Source: JAIOYV01 sp964388245 (GTDB lineage: Bacteria > Bacteroidota > Bacteroidia > Bacteroidales > M50B96). Taken from it: DNA of 12,245 nt. The DNA lies in contig CAYLZH010000152.1 of assembly GCA_964388245.1 (NCBI GenBank), positions 1 through 12,245 of the forward strand, in the 5' to 3' direction. The notes under the pieces were generated by a model that saw only the letters and a list, made by a program, of their open reading frames with translations, was not told the origin of the DNA and did not search any database. The translations under genes and the position numbers were made by a program. This document shows, one piece after another, positions 1 through 5,918 of this stretch (position 1 is the first letter of the stretch; each line of letters starts with the position of its first letter).

Positions 1-1
1 C

Positions 2-607
2 GGATTGATATTTTATCCCCAGGAGACATACCAGGAAATGACTGGCATGCTAGTTTTCGTGGGAATATTCATCAGCGGAATGTTTACCCTCAGCTATGGC
101 CAGTTTATGTCGGGCTGGGAAGCATCCCATTTCGACAGGATTCTTTCGAGCAGAATTTCGACTTACAATTATTATTTGGCCAAACTGTGGTTGTTCTGGG
201 TTATTTCTACCCTGATGTTTGTGTTATCGATACCCTACTTTTATTTCGGATGGAAAATTGTGTGGATAAATTTCATAGCCTATATTTTTAACCTGGGGAT
301 TACGCCACTGATTATTTTTATCTTCTCGCTATACAATTACAAAAAGATTGATCTGGCAGGCGCAGCAGCATTTAACTGGCAGGGTGTTTCAGGTAAAAAT
401 TTCATTATGATGATACCGGTTCTTCTTATTCCTATTCTCATACATCTTTTGTTCAGGATTACGGGATATCCTGAGTATGGACTTTATGCCATCGGTATTG
501 TTGGAATCCTTGGCATTGTGTCCTTAAAATTCTGGCTCAACCAGCTTGTTAATGCATTTCAGAAAAGGAAATATGCTATTGCAGCCGGTTTCCGCGAAAA
601 CGAGTAG
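2..607 (+). CDS. ABC transporter permease, DUF5687-like (5'-truncated)
   Basis: This is the C-terminal part of an integral membrane protein whose reading frame is open to the left edge, so the true start lies outside the window; the TTG at position 5 is only an internal codon. About 200 residues are visible. Roughly five hydrophobic segments can be seen (near residues 14-34, 58-83, 85-112, 134-151 and 158-178, counted from the TTG), with a polar stretch holding Gly-Trp-Glu and Arg-rich residues between the first two. The arrangement, and the ABC ATPase gene starting 49 bases downstream on the same strand, match the Bacteroidota permease family annotated DUF5687, whose members are usually near 490 residues. 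The pair would form an ABC transporter in the inner membrane. Its substrate cannot be read from the sequence. Membrane protein identity is confident; the family name rests on recalled sequence resemblance and context. Confidence 0.8.
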   Translation, partial: GLIFYPQETYQEMTGMLVFVGIFISGMFTLSYGQFMSGWEASHFDRILSSRISTYNYYLAKLWLFWVISTLMFVLSIPYFYFGWKIVWINFIAYIFNLGITPLIIFIFSLYNYKKIDLAGAAAFNWQGVSGKNFIMMIPVLLIPILIHLLFRITGYPEYGLYAIGIVGILGIVSLKFWLNQLVNAFQKRKYAIAAGFRENE

Positions 608-656
608 GTCTTTAAATCAAATTTATTATTCAGCAATCAGTTAAAATATTTCGAAA

Positions 657-1358
657 ATGATTAAAGTTGAAGATTTAACAAAACAATATAATGGAGTTAC
701 AGTAGTTAACATCCCGTCGTTACAAATACCACGTGGTGAAAGTTTTGGCCTTGTTGGCAACAACGGCGCGGGAAAGACAACATTTTTCAGAATGATACTC
801 GACCTGGTAAAACCGGAAAGTGGCCAGGTTATATCGGATGGAATAAATGTAAGGCAAACCGAAGCGTGGAAGGGAAATACCGGCTCGTATCTCGATGAAG
901 GATTTCTGATTGATTTTCTAACACCAGAAGAATACTTCCATTTTTTAGGCGATCTGAATGCCGTTTCAAAGGAAGATATTAATGCATTTCTTAACAATTT
1001 CAGCGACTTTTTCAATGACGAGATTTTAGGACAAAAGAAATACATCCGTACCCTTTCGAAAGGAAATCAGAAAAAAGTGGGAATTGCTGCATCGTTAATT
1101 GGAGAACCGGAAATTCTTGTTCTCGACGAACCTTTTGCCAGTCTCGATCCAAGTTCCCAGATCAGGTTGAAAAACCTGTTGCATACATTACAAACCGAGA
1201 AACAGGTTACCATGCTCATTTCAAGCCACGACCTGAACCATGTGACCGAAGTGTGTGACCGGATTGTGGTCCTCGACAAGGGCAATATCGTTCATGATAT
1301 TAAAACTACCGAAAATACACTTACAGAGCTGGAAGGATATTTTGCTGTTGAAACATAG
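657..1358 (+). CDS. ABC transporter ATP-binding protein
   Basis: This is a 233-residue nucleotide-binding subunit that would power the permease encoded just upstream. Motifs in order are Walker A GNNGAGKT (34-41), a signature LSKGNQKK (133-140), Walker B ILVLDEP (153-159) with the catalytic Glu158, D-loop SLDP (162-165) and H-loop His191. The Q-loop glutamine is not evident: the region reads SYLDEGFL near 77-84. LSKGN in place of LSGGQ is a known variant in single-domain exporter-type ATPases. Length is normal for a minimal ABC ATPase. The ATG at 657 sits in front of the conserved first beta strand (MIKVEDLTKQY), which fixes the start; no Shine-Dalgarno sequence is visible, as usual in Bacteroidota. 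The gene ends 25 bases from a convergent gene. The substrate is unknown; a drug, lipid or bacteriocin-type exporter is possible. Confidence 0.93.
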   Translation: MIKVEDLTKQYNGVTVVNIPSLQIPRGESFGLVGNNGAGKTTFFRMILDLVKPESGQVISDGINVRQTEAWKGNTGSYLDEGFLIDFLTPEEYFHFLGDLNAVSKEDINAFLNNFSDFFNDEILGQKKYIRTLSKGNQKKVGIAASLIGEPEILVLDEPFASLDPSSQIRLKNLLHTLQTEKQVTMLISSHDLNHVTEVCDRIVVLDKGNIVHDIKTTENTLTELEGYFAVET

Positions 1359-1383
1359 AATTGATCAACAGGCCAGCTAAATG

Positions 1384-2178
1384 TTAAGGGGCATGAAATA
1401 TTTTCAGCGTGTCGCTTTCGAGCACATAATGTTTGCCTCTGTAATATTTAATGTTTCGAACACCGGGAGTCGTTGAAACCGGCAGTTTGTTTTCCTGCAT
1501 ATTATCTTTTGAATACTGATAAAATCCACTTTTAATCAGGTAATAATAGAGATTGCCTTCGACCTGAAATGATTTTATGCCGGGCTGATTAAATTTATTG
1601 CTAAACGAGCCAAATTCATCGAAAACAACAACACCGTAATCAGGGCAATTTAGATATAAACGTCCATTAGTTTCGAACAGGATATCCGGAATACTATCCG
1701 TAGTAATTATCTGATCAACCGACACCGATTGTTGCACCATATCCATATGCTGATCGTACTGAACCAGTTTCCTGGTATCATTATCAAACAGCCAAATTCT
1801 ATTCATTGTTGAATTACAAGCCAGCTTTACAGACAATCGATCATGGTTGTCAAGTTCGATGGGGCTTGCAATTTCAGCTAAGGCATTGTTCAGAAATTGA
1901 ATTTGATTACTCTCCGAATAAAAAACCAGTAACCTTAAGGGATCACTTACATCCAACGACCGGATATTTCCAAGCAATGGATTACTATACTCGTACAATT
2001 TGGTGCCGTTTGGATCCAGTTTAATTAGCCTCGATTGATTGACAAGATAGATGTTTCCAAAGTGATCAATCTCAAAAGTGCTTGCATGAACTGGAATCTC
2101 ATTGAAGGATTCAATCGGATTTTGCTGTTGAAAGAATCCAAAAACAATTGCAATAATTAGGAGGCCAGTTTTTGCCAT
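1384..2178 (-). CDS. secreted beta-propeller-like protein of unknown function
   Basis: This 264-residue protein begins with a short hydrophobic signal segment (residues 3-16) followed by QQQNP, so it is probably exported to the periplasm. The rest is rich in beta-strand-like repeats of the pattern FGNIYLVNQSRLIKLDPNG, with further blades near INRIWLFDNDTRKL-type and NGRLYLNCPDYGVVVFDEFG-type segments. This spacing is typical of NHL or six-bladed beta-propellers, but I do not recognise a named family and no catalytic residues are evident. The gene starts 3 bases after the stop of the glutaminyl cyclase gene on the same strand, so the two are almost certainly co-transcribed and translation may be coupled. 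A scaffold or binding role is possible but cannot be inferred further. Its 3' end faces the ABC ATPase gene, with only 25 bases between the stops and no clear terminator. Confidence 0.8.
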   Translation of the reverse strand: MAKTGLLIIAIVFGFFQQQNPIESFNEIPVHASTFEIDHFGNIYLVNQSRLIKLDPNGTKLYEYSNPLLGNIRSLDVSDPLRLLVFYSESNQIQFLNNALAEIASPIELDNHDRLSVKLACNSTMNRIWLFDNDTRKLVQYDQHMDMVQQSVSVDQIITTDSIPDILFETNGRLYLNCPDYGVVVFDEFGSFSNKFNQPGIKSFQVEGNLYYYLIKSGFYQYSKDNMQENKLPVSTTPGVRNIKYYRGKHYVLESDTLKIFHAP

Positions 2179-2181
2179 AGT

Positions 2182-3189
2182 TTATTCTTCAAGAAAAAGT
2201 ACATTCAAAAGTGTCTGGCCTACAGCCTTCAGAGTATTTCTGTCGATCACATCCATGTTATCGTTGTGGGTATGCCAGTAGGCTCCGAAATTTGAAAATG
2301 TCGATGGATCGTGCTGAATAATATTTATGCTTGGGATATGGGCAACCTTGTTAACATAAATATGATCGTCGATAACCTGTCCACCTTGTTGGTGTATAAA
2401 ATAATTACTGTAACCCAGTTTCGATGCAATATTCCAGACTTTTTTTACCAGCCCGGGCGCAAATTGTACCGAGTGCTGTTCCTGGTAAAAAGTAGCTCCT
2501 TTCGCGCCAACCATATCCAAAAGAATTCCGTATCGTGGATAATAACCCAGTTCATGCATGTTTTTCGACCAGTGTTGAGATCCCAGACACCATGTGTCGG
2601 GTTTATATGGAAGCCCTTTATTATCGGGTGTGCCATAATCCTCGGCATCGAAAAAGATAATATCCACTCCCATTTTTATTTTATGGTCTTTAAGTATTCG
2701 TCCAACCTCCATTAAAACACCAACCCCACTGGCCCCGTCGTTTGCTCCTAAAATGGGTTTGTCCCTTAGTTCTTCATGTTCGCAATGATCGGCAAATGGT
2801 CGACTGTCCCAATGGGCAAAAAGTAAGATCCGGTTATTTTTTTCAGGTTGAAAGCTTGATATTATATTCCTGATGTTGAGTATAGTTCCGTCGTAAGCTT
2901 TAACCTTAGCCTTTTGAACCTGTACCTTAGCACCAAAACTTTTCATGGTTTCTTCCAAATATCCGGCACAGGCCAAATGTTCTTTCGTGTTTGGAACACG
3001 CGGGCCAAAGTCAACTTGTGCCTGAACAAATTGGTAAGCCGAATCGGCATTAAAAGCCGGTACTTTTATTTCAGTTATATGCTTAGGTTGTGCCTGCTGT
3101 TTTACCGGTTTTTGGGTTTCATCCCCACAACCGAAAAGGACAGTGGAAACTACTATCAGTAATATGATTGTTATTCTGTTAAGTGTCAT
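2182..3189 (-). CDS. glutaminyl-peptide cyclotransferase (M28-fold, lipoprotein)
   Basis: This enzyme would cyclise N-terminal glutamine to pyroglutamate on exported proteins. With the ATG at 3189 it has 335 residues and opens with a lipoprotein signal peptide ending in the lipobox LFGC (Cys21). The M28-like zinc fold then follows: AHWDSRP (125-131), GANDGASG (148-155) with zinc ligand Asp151, FFDAED (179-184) with the expected catalytic Glu183 and ligand Asp184, WCLGSQHW (200-207), LLDMVGA (223-229) with Asp225, and YWHTHND (304-310) with ligand His306. These match the sites of animal-type (type II) glutaminyl cyclases (human Asp159, Glu201/202, Asp248, Trp329-His330, from memory), which separates it from plain M28 aminopeptidases. 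An in-frame ATG at 3225 would add 12 polar residues before the signal peptide, so I prefer 3189. It is the first gene of a two-gene unit. Confidence 0.87.
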   Translation of the reverse strand: MTLNRITIILLIVVSTVLFGCGDETQKPVKQQAQPKHITEIKVPAFNADSAYQFVQAQVDFGPRVPNTKEHLACAGYLEETMKSFGAKVQVQKAKVKAYDGTILNIRNIISSFQPEKNNRILLFAHWDSRPFADHCEHEELRDKPILGANDGASGVGVLMEVGRILKDHKIKMGVDIIFFDAEDYGTPDNKGLPYKPDTWCLGSQHWSKNMHELGYYPRYGILLDMVGAKGATFYQEQHSVQFAPGLVKKVWNIASKLGYSNYFIHQQGGQVIDDHIYVNKVAHIPSINIIQHDPSTFSNFGAYWHTHNDNMDVIDRNTLKAVGQTLLNVLFLEE

Positions 3190-3214
3190 TGTTTTGTTAT
3201 TCGATACAAAATGC

Positions 3215-3222
3215 AAAGTTGT
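3215..3222 (-). promoter_or_regulatory. possible -7 box for the glutaminyl cyclase gene
   Basis: Read on the minus strand this is CAACTTTG followed by C, one mismatch from the Bacteroidota -7 consensus TAnnTTTG. It lies 25 bases before the preferred ATG at 3189 and inside the extended reading frame that would start at 3225. If real, transcription would begin after the 3225 ATG, which agrees with the 3189 start. No good -33 TTG box is visible at the expected spacing, so support is weak. Confidence 0.25.
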
Positions 3223-3248
3223 CATCTTTTATTGAATGATAAAAATAT

Positions 3249-3273
3249 TGATTTAAATCAGATAAATCATGAT
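3249..3273. promoter_or_regulatory. candidate operator: palindrome plus tandem 7-mer
   Basis: The divergent intergenic region between the cyclase and arcA genes holds a perfect 12-base palindrome TGATTTAAATCA (3249-3260). The 7-mer TAAATCA occurs at 3254-3260 and again at 3263-3269, a 9-base period, and an 8-base palindrome ATCATGAT covers 3266-3273. Clustered symmetric sites between divergent genes are a common layout for a regulator-binding region. The region is AT-rich, so short palindromes by chance are possible. I do not recognise a known regulator consensus; it does not fit the classical ARG box well. Confidence 0.35.
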
Positions 3274-3328
3274 GCAATCTTATATCCATCTTTGACAGTG
3301 TTCAATTTTCTATCAATATTTAAATCCC

Positions 3329-3336
3329 TAATTTTG
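3329..3336 (+). promoter_or_regulatory. Bacteroidota-type -7 promoter box for arcA
   Basis: TAATTTTG followed by C is an exact match to the Bacteroidota -7 element TAnnTTTG. It lies 35 bases upstream of the arcA ATG. The only TTTG upstream (3291-3294) is too far away to be the matching -33 box, so the call rests on the -7 element and its position. The leader would be roughly 25-30 bases and purine-rich just before the ATG. Confidence 0.45.
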
Positions 3337-3371
3337 CATCCTCATTATTAAAACCTAAAAAAGATAGAGTT

Positions 3372-4628
3372 ATGCAGGAAAAGTTTTCGATTCAGGTTAA
3401 TTCCGAGGTTGGCGAATTAGAAGGAGTTATCGTTCATACCATGGGAAAAGAGGTGGAAAACATGACTCCCGAAAATGCTGAACGTGCATTGTACAGCGAT
3501 ATCCTAAACCTGAATGTTGCCTTGAAAGAATTCACACAACTTAAGCAGGTACTACAGAAAGTAGCCAGAACTTTTGAGGTTTCTGAACTTTTATCTGATA
3601 TTCTTGAAAACGAAAAAGTGAAGCAGGACCTGATTAAAAAAATATGTGCCCCAACAAAGAACTGTAATGTTTCAGAATATTTACACGATTTGCCGGGCAA
3701 TATGTTGGCCCGTGAGTTGATCGAAGGTGTTGTCCTTAACAGGGATAACTTGTCGCGATTTTTAAGTAAGCAGCGTTTTGCAATTAAACCCCTGCATAAT
3801 TTCTTTTATACACGCGATGCTGCAATTTCGATGTTCGATAATGTACTGATTGGTCAAATGGCAAACAAAGTCCGCGAACGAGAATCGATGATCATGGAAG
3901 CCATTTTCGATTATCATCCCACGTTTCAGACCAGTACAATAAGCCGGGGGTTCGGAAAAGGAAGTTGTGAGAATATTATGTTTGAAGGCGGCGATATCCT
4001 GGTTGCTCGCGATGATATGATTCTGATTGGCATTGGTGCCAGAACAAGTTCGCAGGGAGTTGATTTCATAATCGAAAAAATGAAAGCCAAAAACAAAAAC
4101 TGCCAGATAATTGTACAGGAACTGCCTGTTGAACGGGAATCATTTATCCATCTCGATATGGTTTTTACTTTATTGAATCGTGATGAGTGCATGGTTTACG
4201 AGCCGGTTGTGCTTCAGCCAAACCGGTACAAAACCATACATATTTCTATCGAAAACCGGAATGTTAAGATTTGCGAAAAGACAAATATCCTGGATGCCCT
4301 GAAAGAACAAGGTATGGATTTAAAGCCCATTTATTGTGGTGGACATGCCGACACCTGGAACCAGGAAAGGGAGCAATGGCATAGTGGTGCCAATTTCTTT
4401 GCGCTTGGCCCTGGAAAGGTGATTGGATATGGGCGAAATGTCTACACTATCGAAGAGATGAACAAGAATGGCTATGAGGTAATCCGTGCTGTTGATGTTA
4501 TTAAGGACAAGGTTAATCTTCAGGATTACCAGAAATATGTTGTTACCATCGAAGGTGCTGAACTTTCACGAGGCGGAGGAGGCGCCCGGTGTATGACAAT
4601 GCCGGTTCGACGAAAGGCTCTGGATTAA
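3372..4628 (+). CDS. arcA: arginine deiminase
   Basis: This cytoplasmic enzyme would hydrolyse L-arginine to L-citrulline and ammonia, the first step of the arginine deiminase (ADI) route. The 418 residues match the usual length. Visible family motifs are NSEVGELEGVIVHTMG (10-25), YTRDAA (146-151) with Asp149, FEGGD (204-208) with Glu205, HLDMVF (260-265) with His260 and Asp262, the GPGKVIGYGRN block (346-356), and the C-terminal RCMTMPVRR with nucleophile Cys407. All catalytic elements of the guanidine-modifying fold therefore look present. One difference is that many ADIs read GRGGxRC before the nucleophile, whereas here it reads RGGGGARC, so the Arg five positions before Cys is Gly; Mycoplasma enzymes also lack it. 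The gene is isolated, without carbamate kinase, ornithine carbamoyltransferase or an antiporter in the window. It could serve arginine catabolism or acid resistance together with genes elsewhere. Confidence 0.93.
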   Translation: MQEKFSIQVNSEVGELEGVIVHTMGKEVENMTPENAERALYSDILNLNVALKEFTQLKQVLQKVARTFEVSELLSDILENEKVKQDLIKKICAPTKNCNVSEYLHDLPGNMLARELIEGVVLNRDNLSRFLSKQRFAIKPLHNFFYTRDAAISMFDNVLIGQMANKVRERESMIMEAIFDYHPTFQTSTISRGFGKGSCENIMFEGGDILVARDDMILIGIGARTSSQGVDFIIEKMKAKNKNCQIIVQELPVERESFIHLDMVFTLLNRDECMVYEPVVLQPNRYKTIHISIENRNVKICEKTNILDALKEQGMDLKPIYCGGHADTWNQEREQWHSGANFFALGPGKVIGYGRNVYTIEEMNKNGYEVIRAVDVIKDKVNLQDYQKYVVTIEGAELSRGGGGARCMTMPVRRKALD

Positions 4629-4708
4629 GCAATAAGAACACTGATTTTTTGAACTGGCAAGGCTGTCTGTTCACCTGGATAGTTTTACTGTTTTATTTGT
4701 GAAATCCA

Positions 4709-4728
4709 TCAATTTTAAGGAAAATTGA
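4709..4728. terminator. AT-rich hairpin in the convergent arcA/adaptor gap
   Basis: A perfect 8-base inverted repeat (TCAATTTT and AAAATTGA) flanks a 4-base AAGG loop, midway between the convergent arcA and efflux-adaptor stops. A bidirectional terminator would be expected here. The stem contains only one G-C pair and no strong T-run follows on either strand, so the call is tentative. The rest of the gap (4629-4798) shows nothing that I can assign. Confidence 0.3.
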
Positions 4729-4798
4729 ATTGAAATATTAAAGTTAATGCTTTTAAGGCAGGCAGAGGCATTGTTGTTAGCTGCTGGCATTCATTAAG

Positions 4799-5911
4799 TT
4801 ACTCAATGTTGATGTTATATGTACCACTAATCAATATTTCCTCATCCTCAATCCCATCCAATATCTCATTGTAATTATCTGATGATTTCCCAATGCTTAT
4901 TTTCTTTTTTGCAAATGTGTATTTATTATCATCCACTGATATTTTATGCAATACATAGTGGTTGATTCCAATAGTAAAAACAGCAGACTGAGGAATTGCC
5001 TGAACAGAATCAGTTGAAATAATTACTTCTCCGGTCACCATTTGATTGATAGCATAAGAATCTGTTTTACCTGAAACAGAAGCAAAACAAACAAAAGTAT
5101 TTGAATTTGAATTAAGCACACCTCCAATTCTGTTAATTATTGCAATTGATTCGGACATATTCTTATCCACATTCCAAAATTGCACTTTTTGTCCGATTCT
5201 AATTTTCGTAAAATCTTTTTCGAACAATGTAAGATGTAGTTCAGTTTTATTATTATCAATAATTTCAACTATCTCATTCTCGGAGGTAACGTATTGCCCC
5301 CTTAAAATATTTATAGCGCTAATTTGACCGGAAATTGGGGCTTGTAGGCTATATTCTGAAACATAACTGCCGTTTTTAATATTTGTCAGGTTAAGTCCTA
5401 TATTGAGGAGTTTAACTTTTAAAGCACTGTAGTTTGCAATCTCTACCATATAGTTGCTTTCGGAAAGCAGATATTCGTTTTCTGTTTTTATATTTTCGTC
5501 GTAAAGCAATTTAGCCTTATCATAATTAGACTTTAGTTGCTTTATTTTAGCCGAAGATGTAGCAAATTTTTGTTGCAAATCAATTAATTCGCTACCTCCA
5601 ATCCTGAGTATGGTTTCATTGGCCTTAACATATTGTCCATTTTGAATCAGAATAGATGTGATTTTTCCCGGTACTGGTACGCTAATTTTTGCTAAACCAT
5701 TTATTTTTGGCACAATTGCTCCTGTAAAAGCTACTTTTTCTTTTAGTTCGGTTTTTGAAACCCTGCCCAGTACCATGTTTTCAGATCGAAACTGTTCTAT
5801 CGAAATTTCTATCAGGTTTTTTTCAGTTTGTATAGTATTTTTAACCTCATGTTTACAGGAAAAAAATGGAGATACAATCAAAATAGTTAAAACTAATAGT
5901 TGATTCCTCAT
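4799..5911 (-). CDS. heavy-metal efflux RND adaptor (membrane fusion protein)
   Basis: This is the periplasmic adaptor linking the RND pump to its outer-membrane channel, of the CusB/CzcB (HlyD-like) type, 370 residues. It starts with a lipoprotein signal ending PFFSC (Cys19), so it is probably membrane-anchored by lipid. Domains in order are a first barrel-sandwich half (about 75-106, PVPGKITSILIQNGQYV), an alpha-helical hairpin (about 108-172), a second lipoyl-like half (about 186-218, LQAPISGQISAI), then beta-barrel and membrane-proximal regions to the end. No His-rich N-terminus and no C-terminal metal-chaperone domain are visible. The gene begins 7 bases after the stop of the RND-channel fusion on the same strand, so they form an operon and its ribosome-binding region lies in the end of that gene. 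Base composition is clearly AT-rich compared with the adjacent arcA. Confidence 0.9.
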   Translation of the reverse strand: MRNQLLVLTILIVSPFFSCKHEVKNTIQTEKNLIEISIEQFRSENMVLGRVSKTELKEKVAFTGAIVPKINGLAKISVPVPGKITSILIQNGQYVKANETILRIGGSELIDLQQKFATSSAKIKQLKSNYDKAKLLYDENIKTENEYLLSESNYMVEIANYSALKVKLLNIGLNLTNIKNGSYVSEYSLQAPISGQISAINILRGQYVTSENEIVEIIDNNKTELHLTLFEKDFTKIRIGQKVQFWNVDKNMSESIAIINRIGGVLNSNSNTFVCFASVSGKTDSYAINQMVTGEVIISTDSVQAIPQSAVFTIGINHYVLHKISVDDNKYTFAKKKISIGKSSDNYNEILDGIEDEEILISGTYNINIE

Positions 5912-5918
5912 TGTATTA

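Noticed and set aside
641..1045. 134-residue open frame on the minus strand over the ABC ATPase gene
   Set aside because: It lies antisense to a gene with intact Walker and signature motifs, and its Ser/Pro-rich translation has no recognisable domain.
2311..2715. 134-residue open frame on the + strand inside the glutaminyl cyclase gene
   Set aside because: It is antisense to a clearly conserved enzyme and its translation looks like a reverse-strand shadow.
3190..3225. Longer start of the glutaminyl cyclase at 3225
   Set aside because: It would add 12 polar residues before a lipoprotein signal peptide that is complete from the ATG at 3189.
3434..3700. Open frames antisense to arcA (also 3926-4192)
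   Set aside because: Both sit opposite conserved catalytic regions of arcA and encode low-complexity shadow sequence.
4653..4676. TGAAC...GTTCA inverted repeat just after arcA considered as a terminator
   Set aside because: The stem is only 5 bases with a 14-base loop, and the T-run lies on the wrong side of it.
4755..4792. GGCATT direct repeats in the convergent gap considered as an attachment site
   Set aside because: The 6-base copies 13 bases apart are too short, and no integrase or tRNA is nearby.
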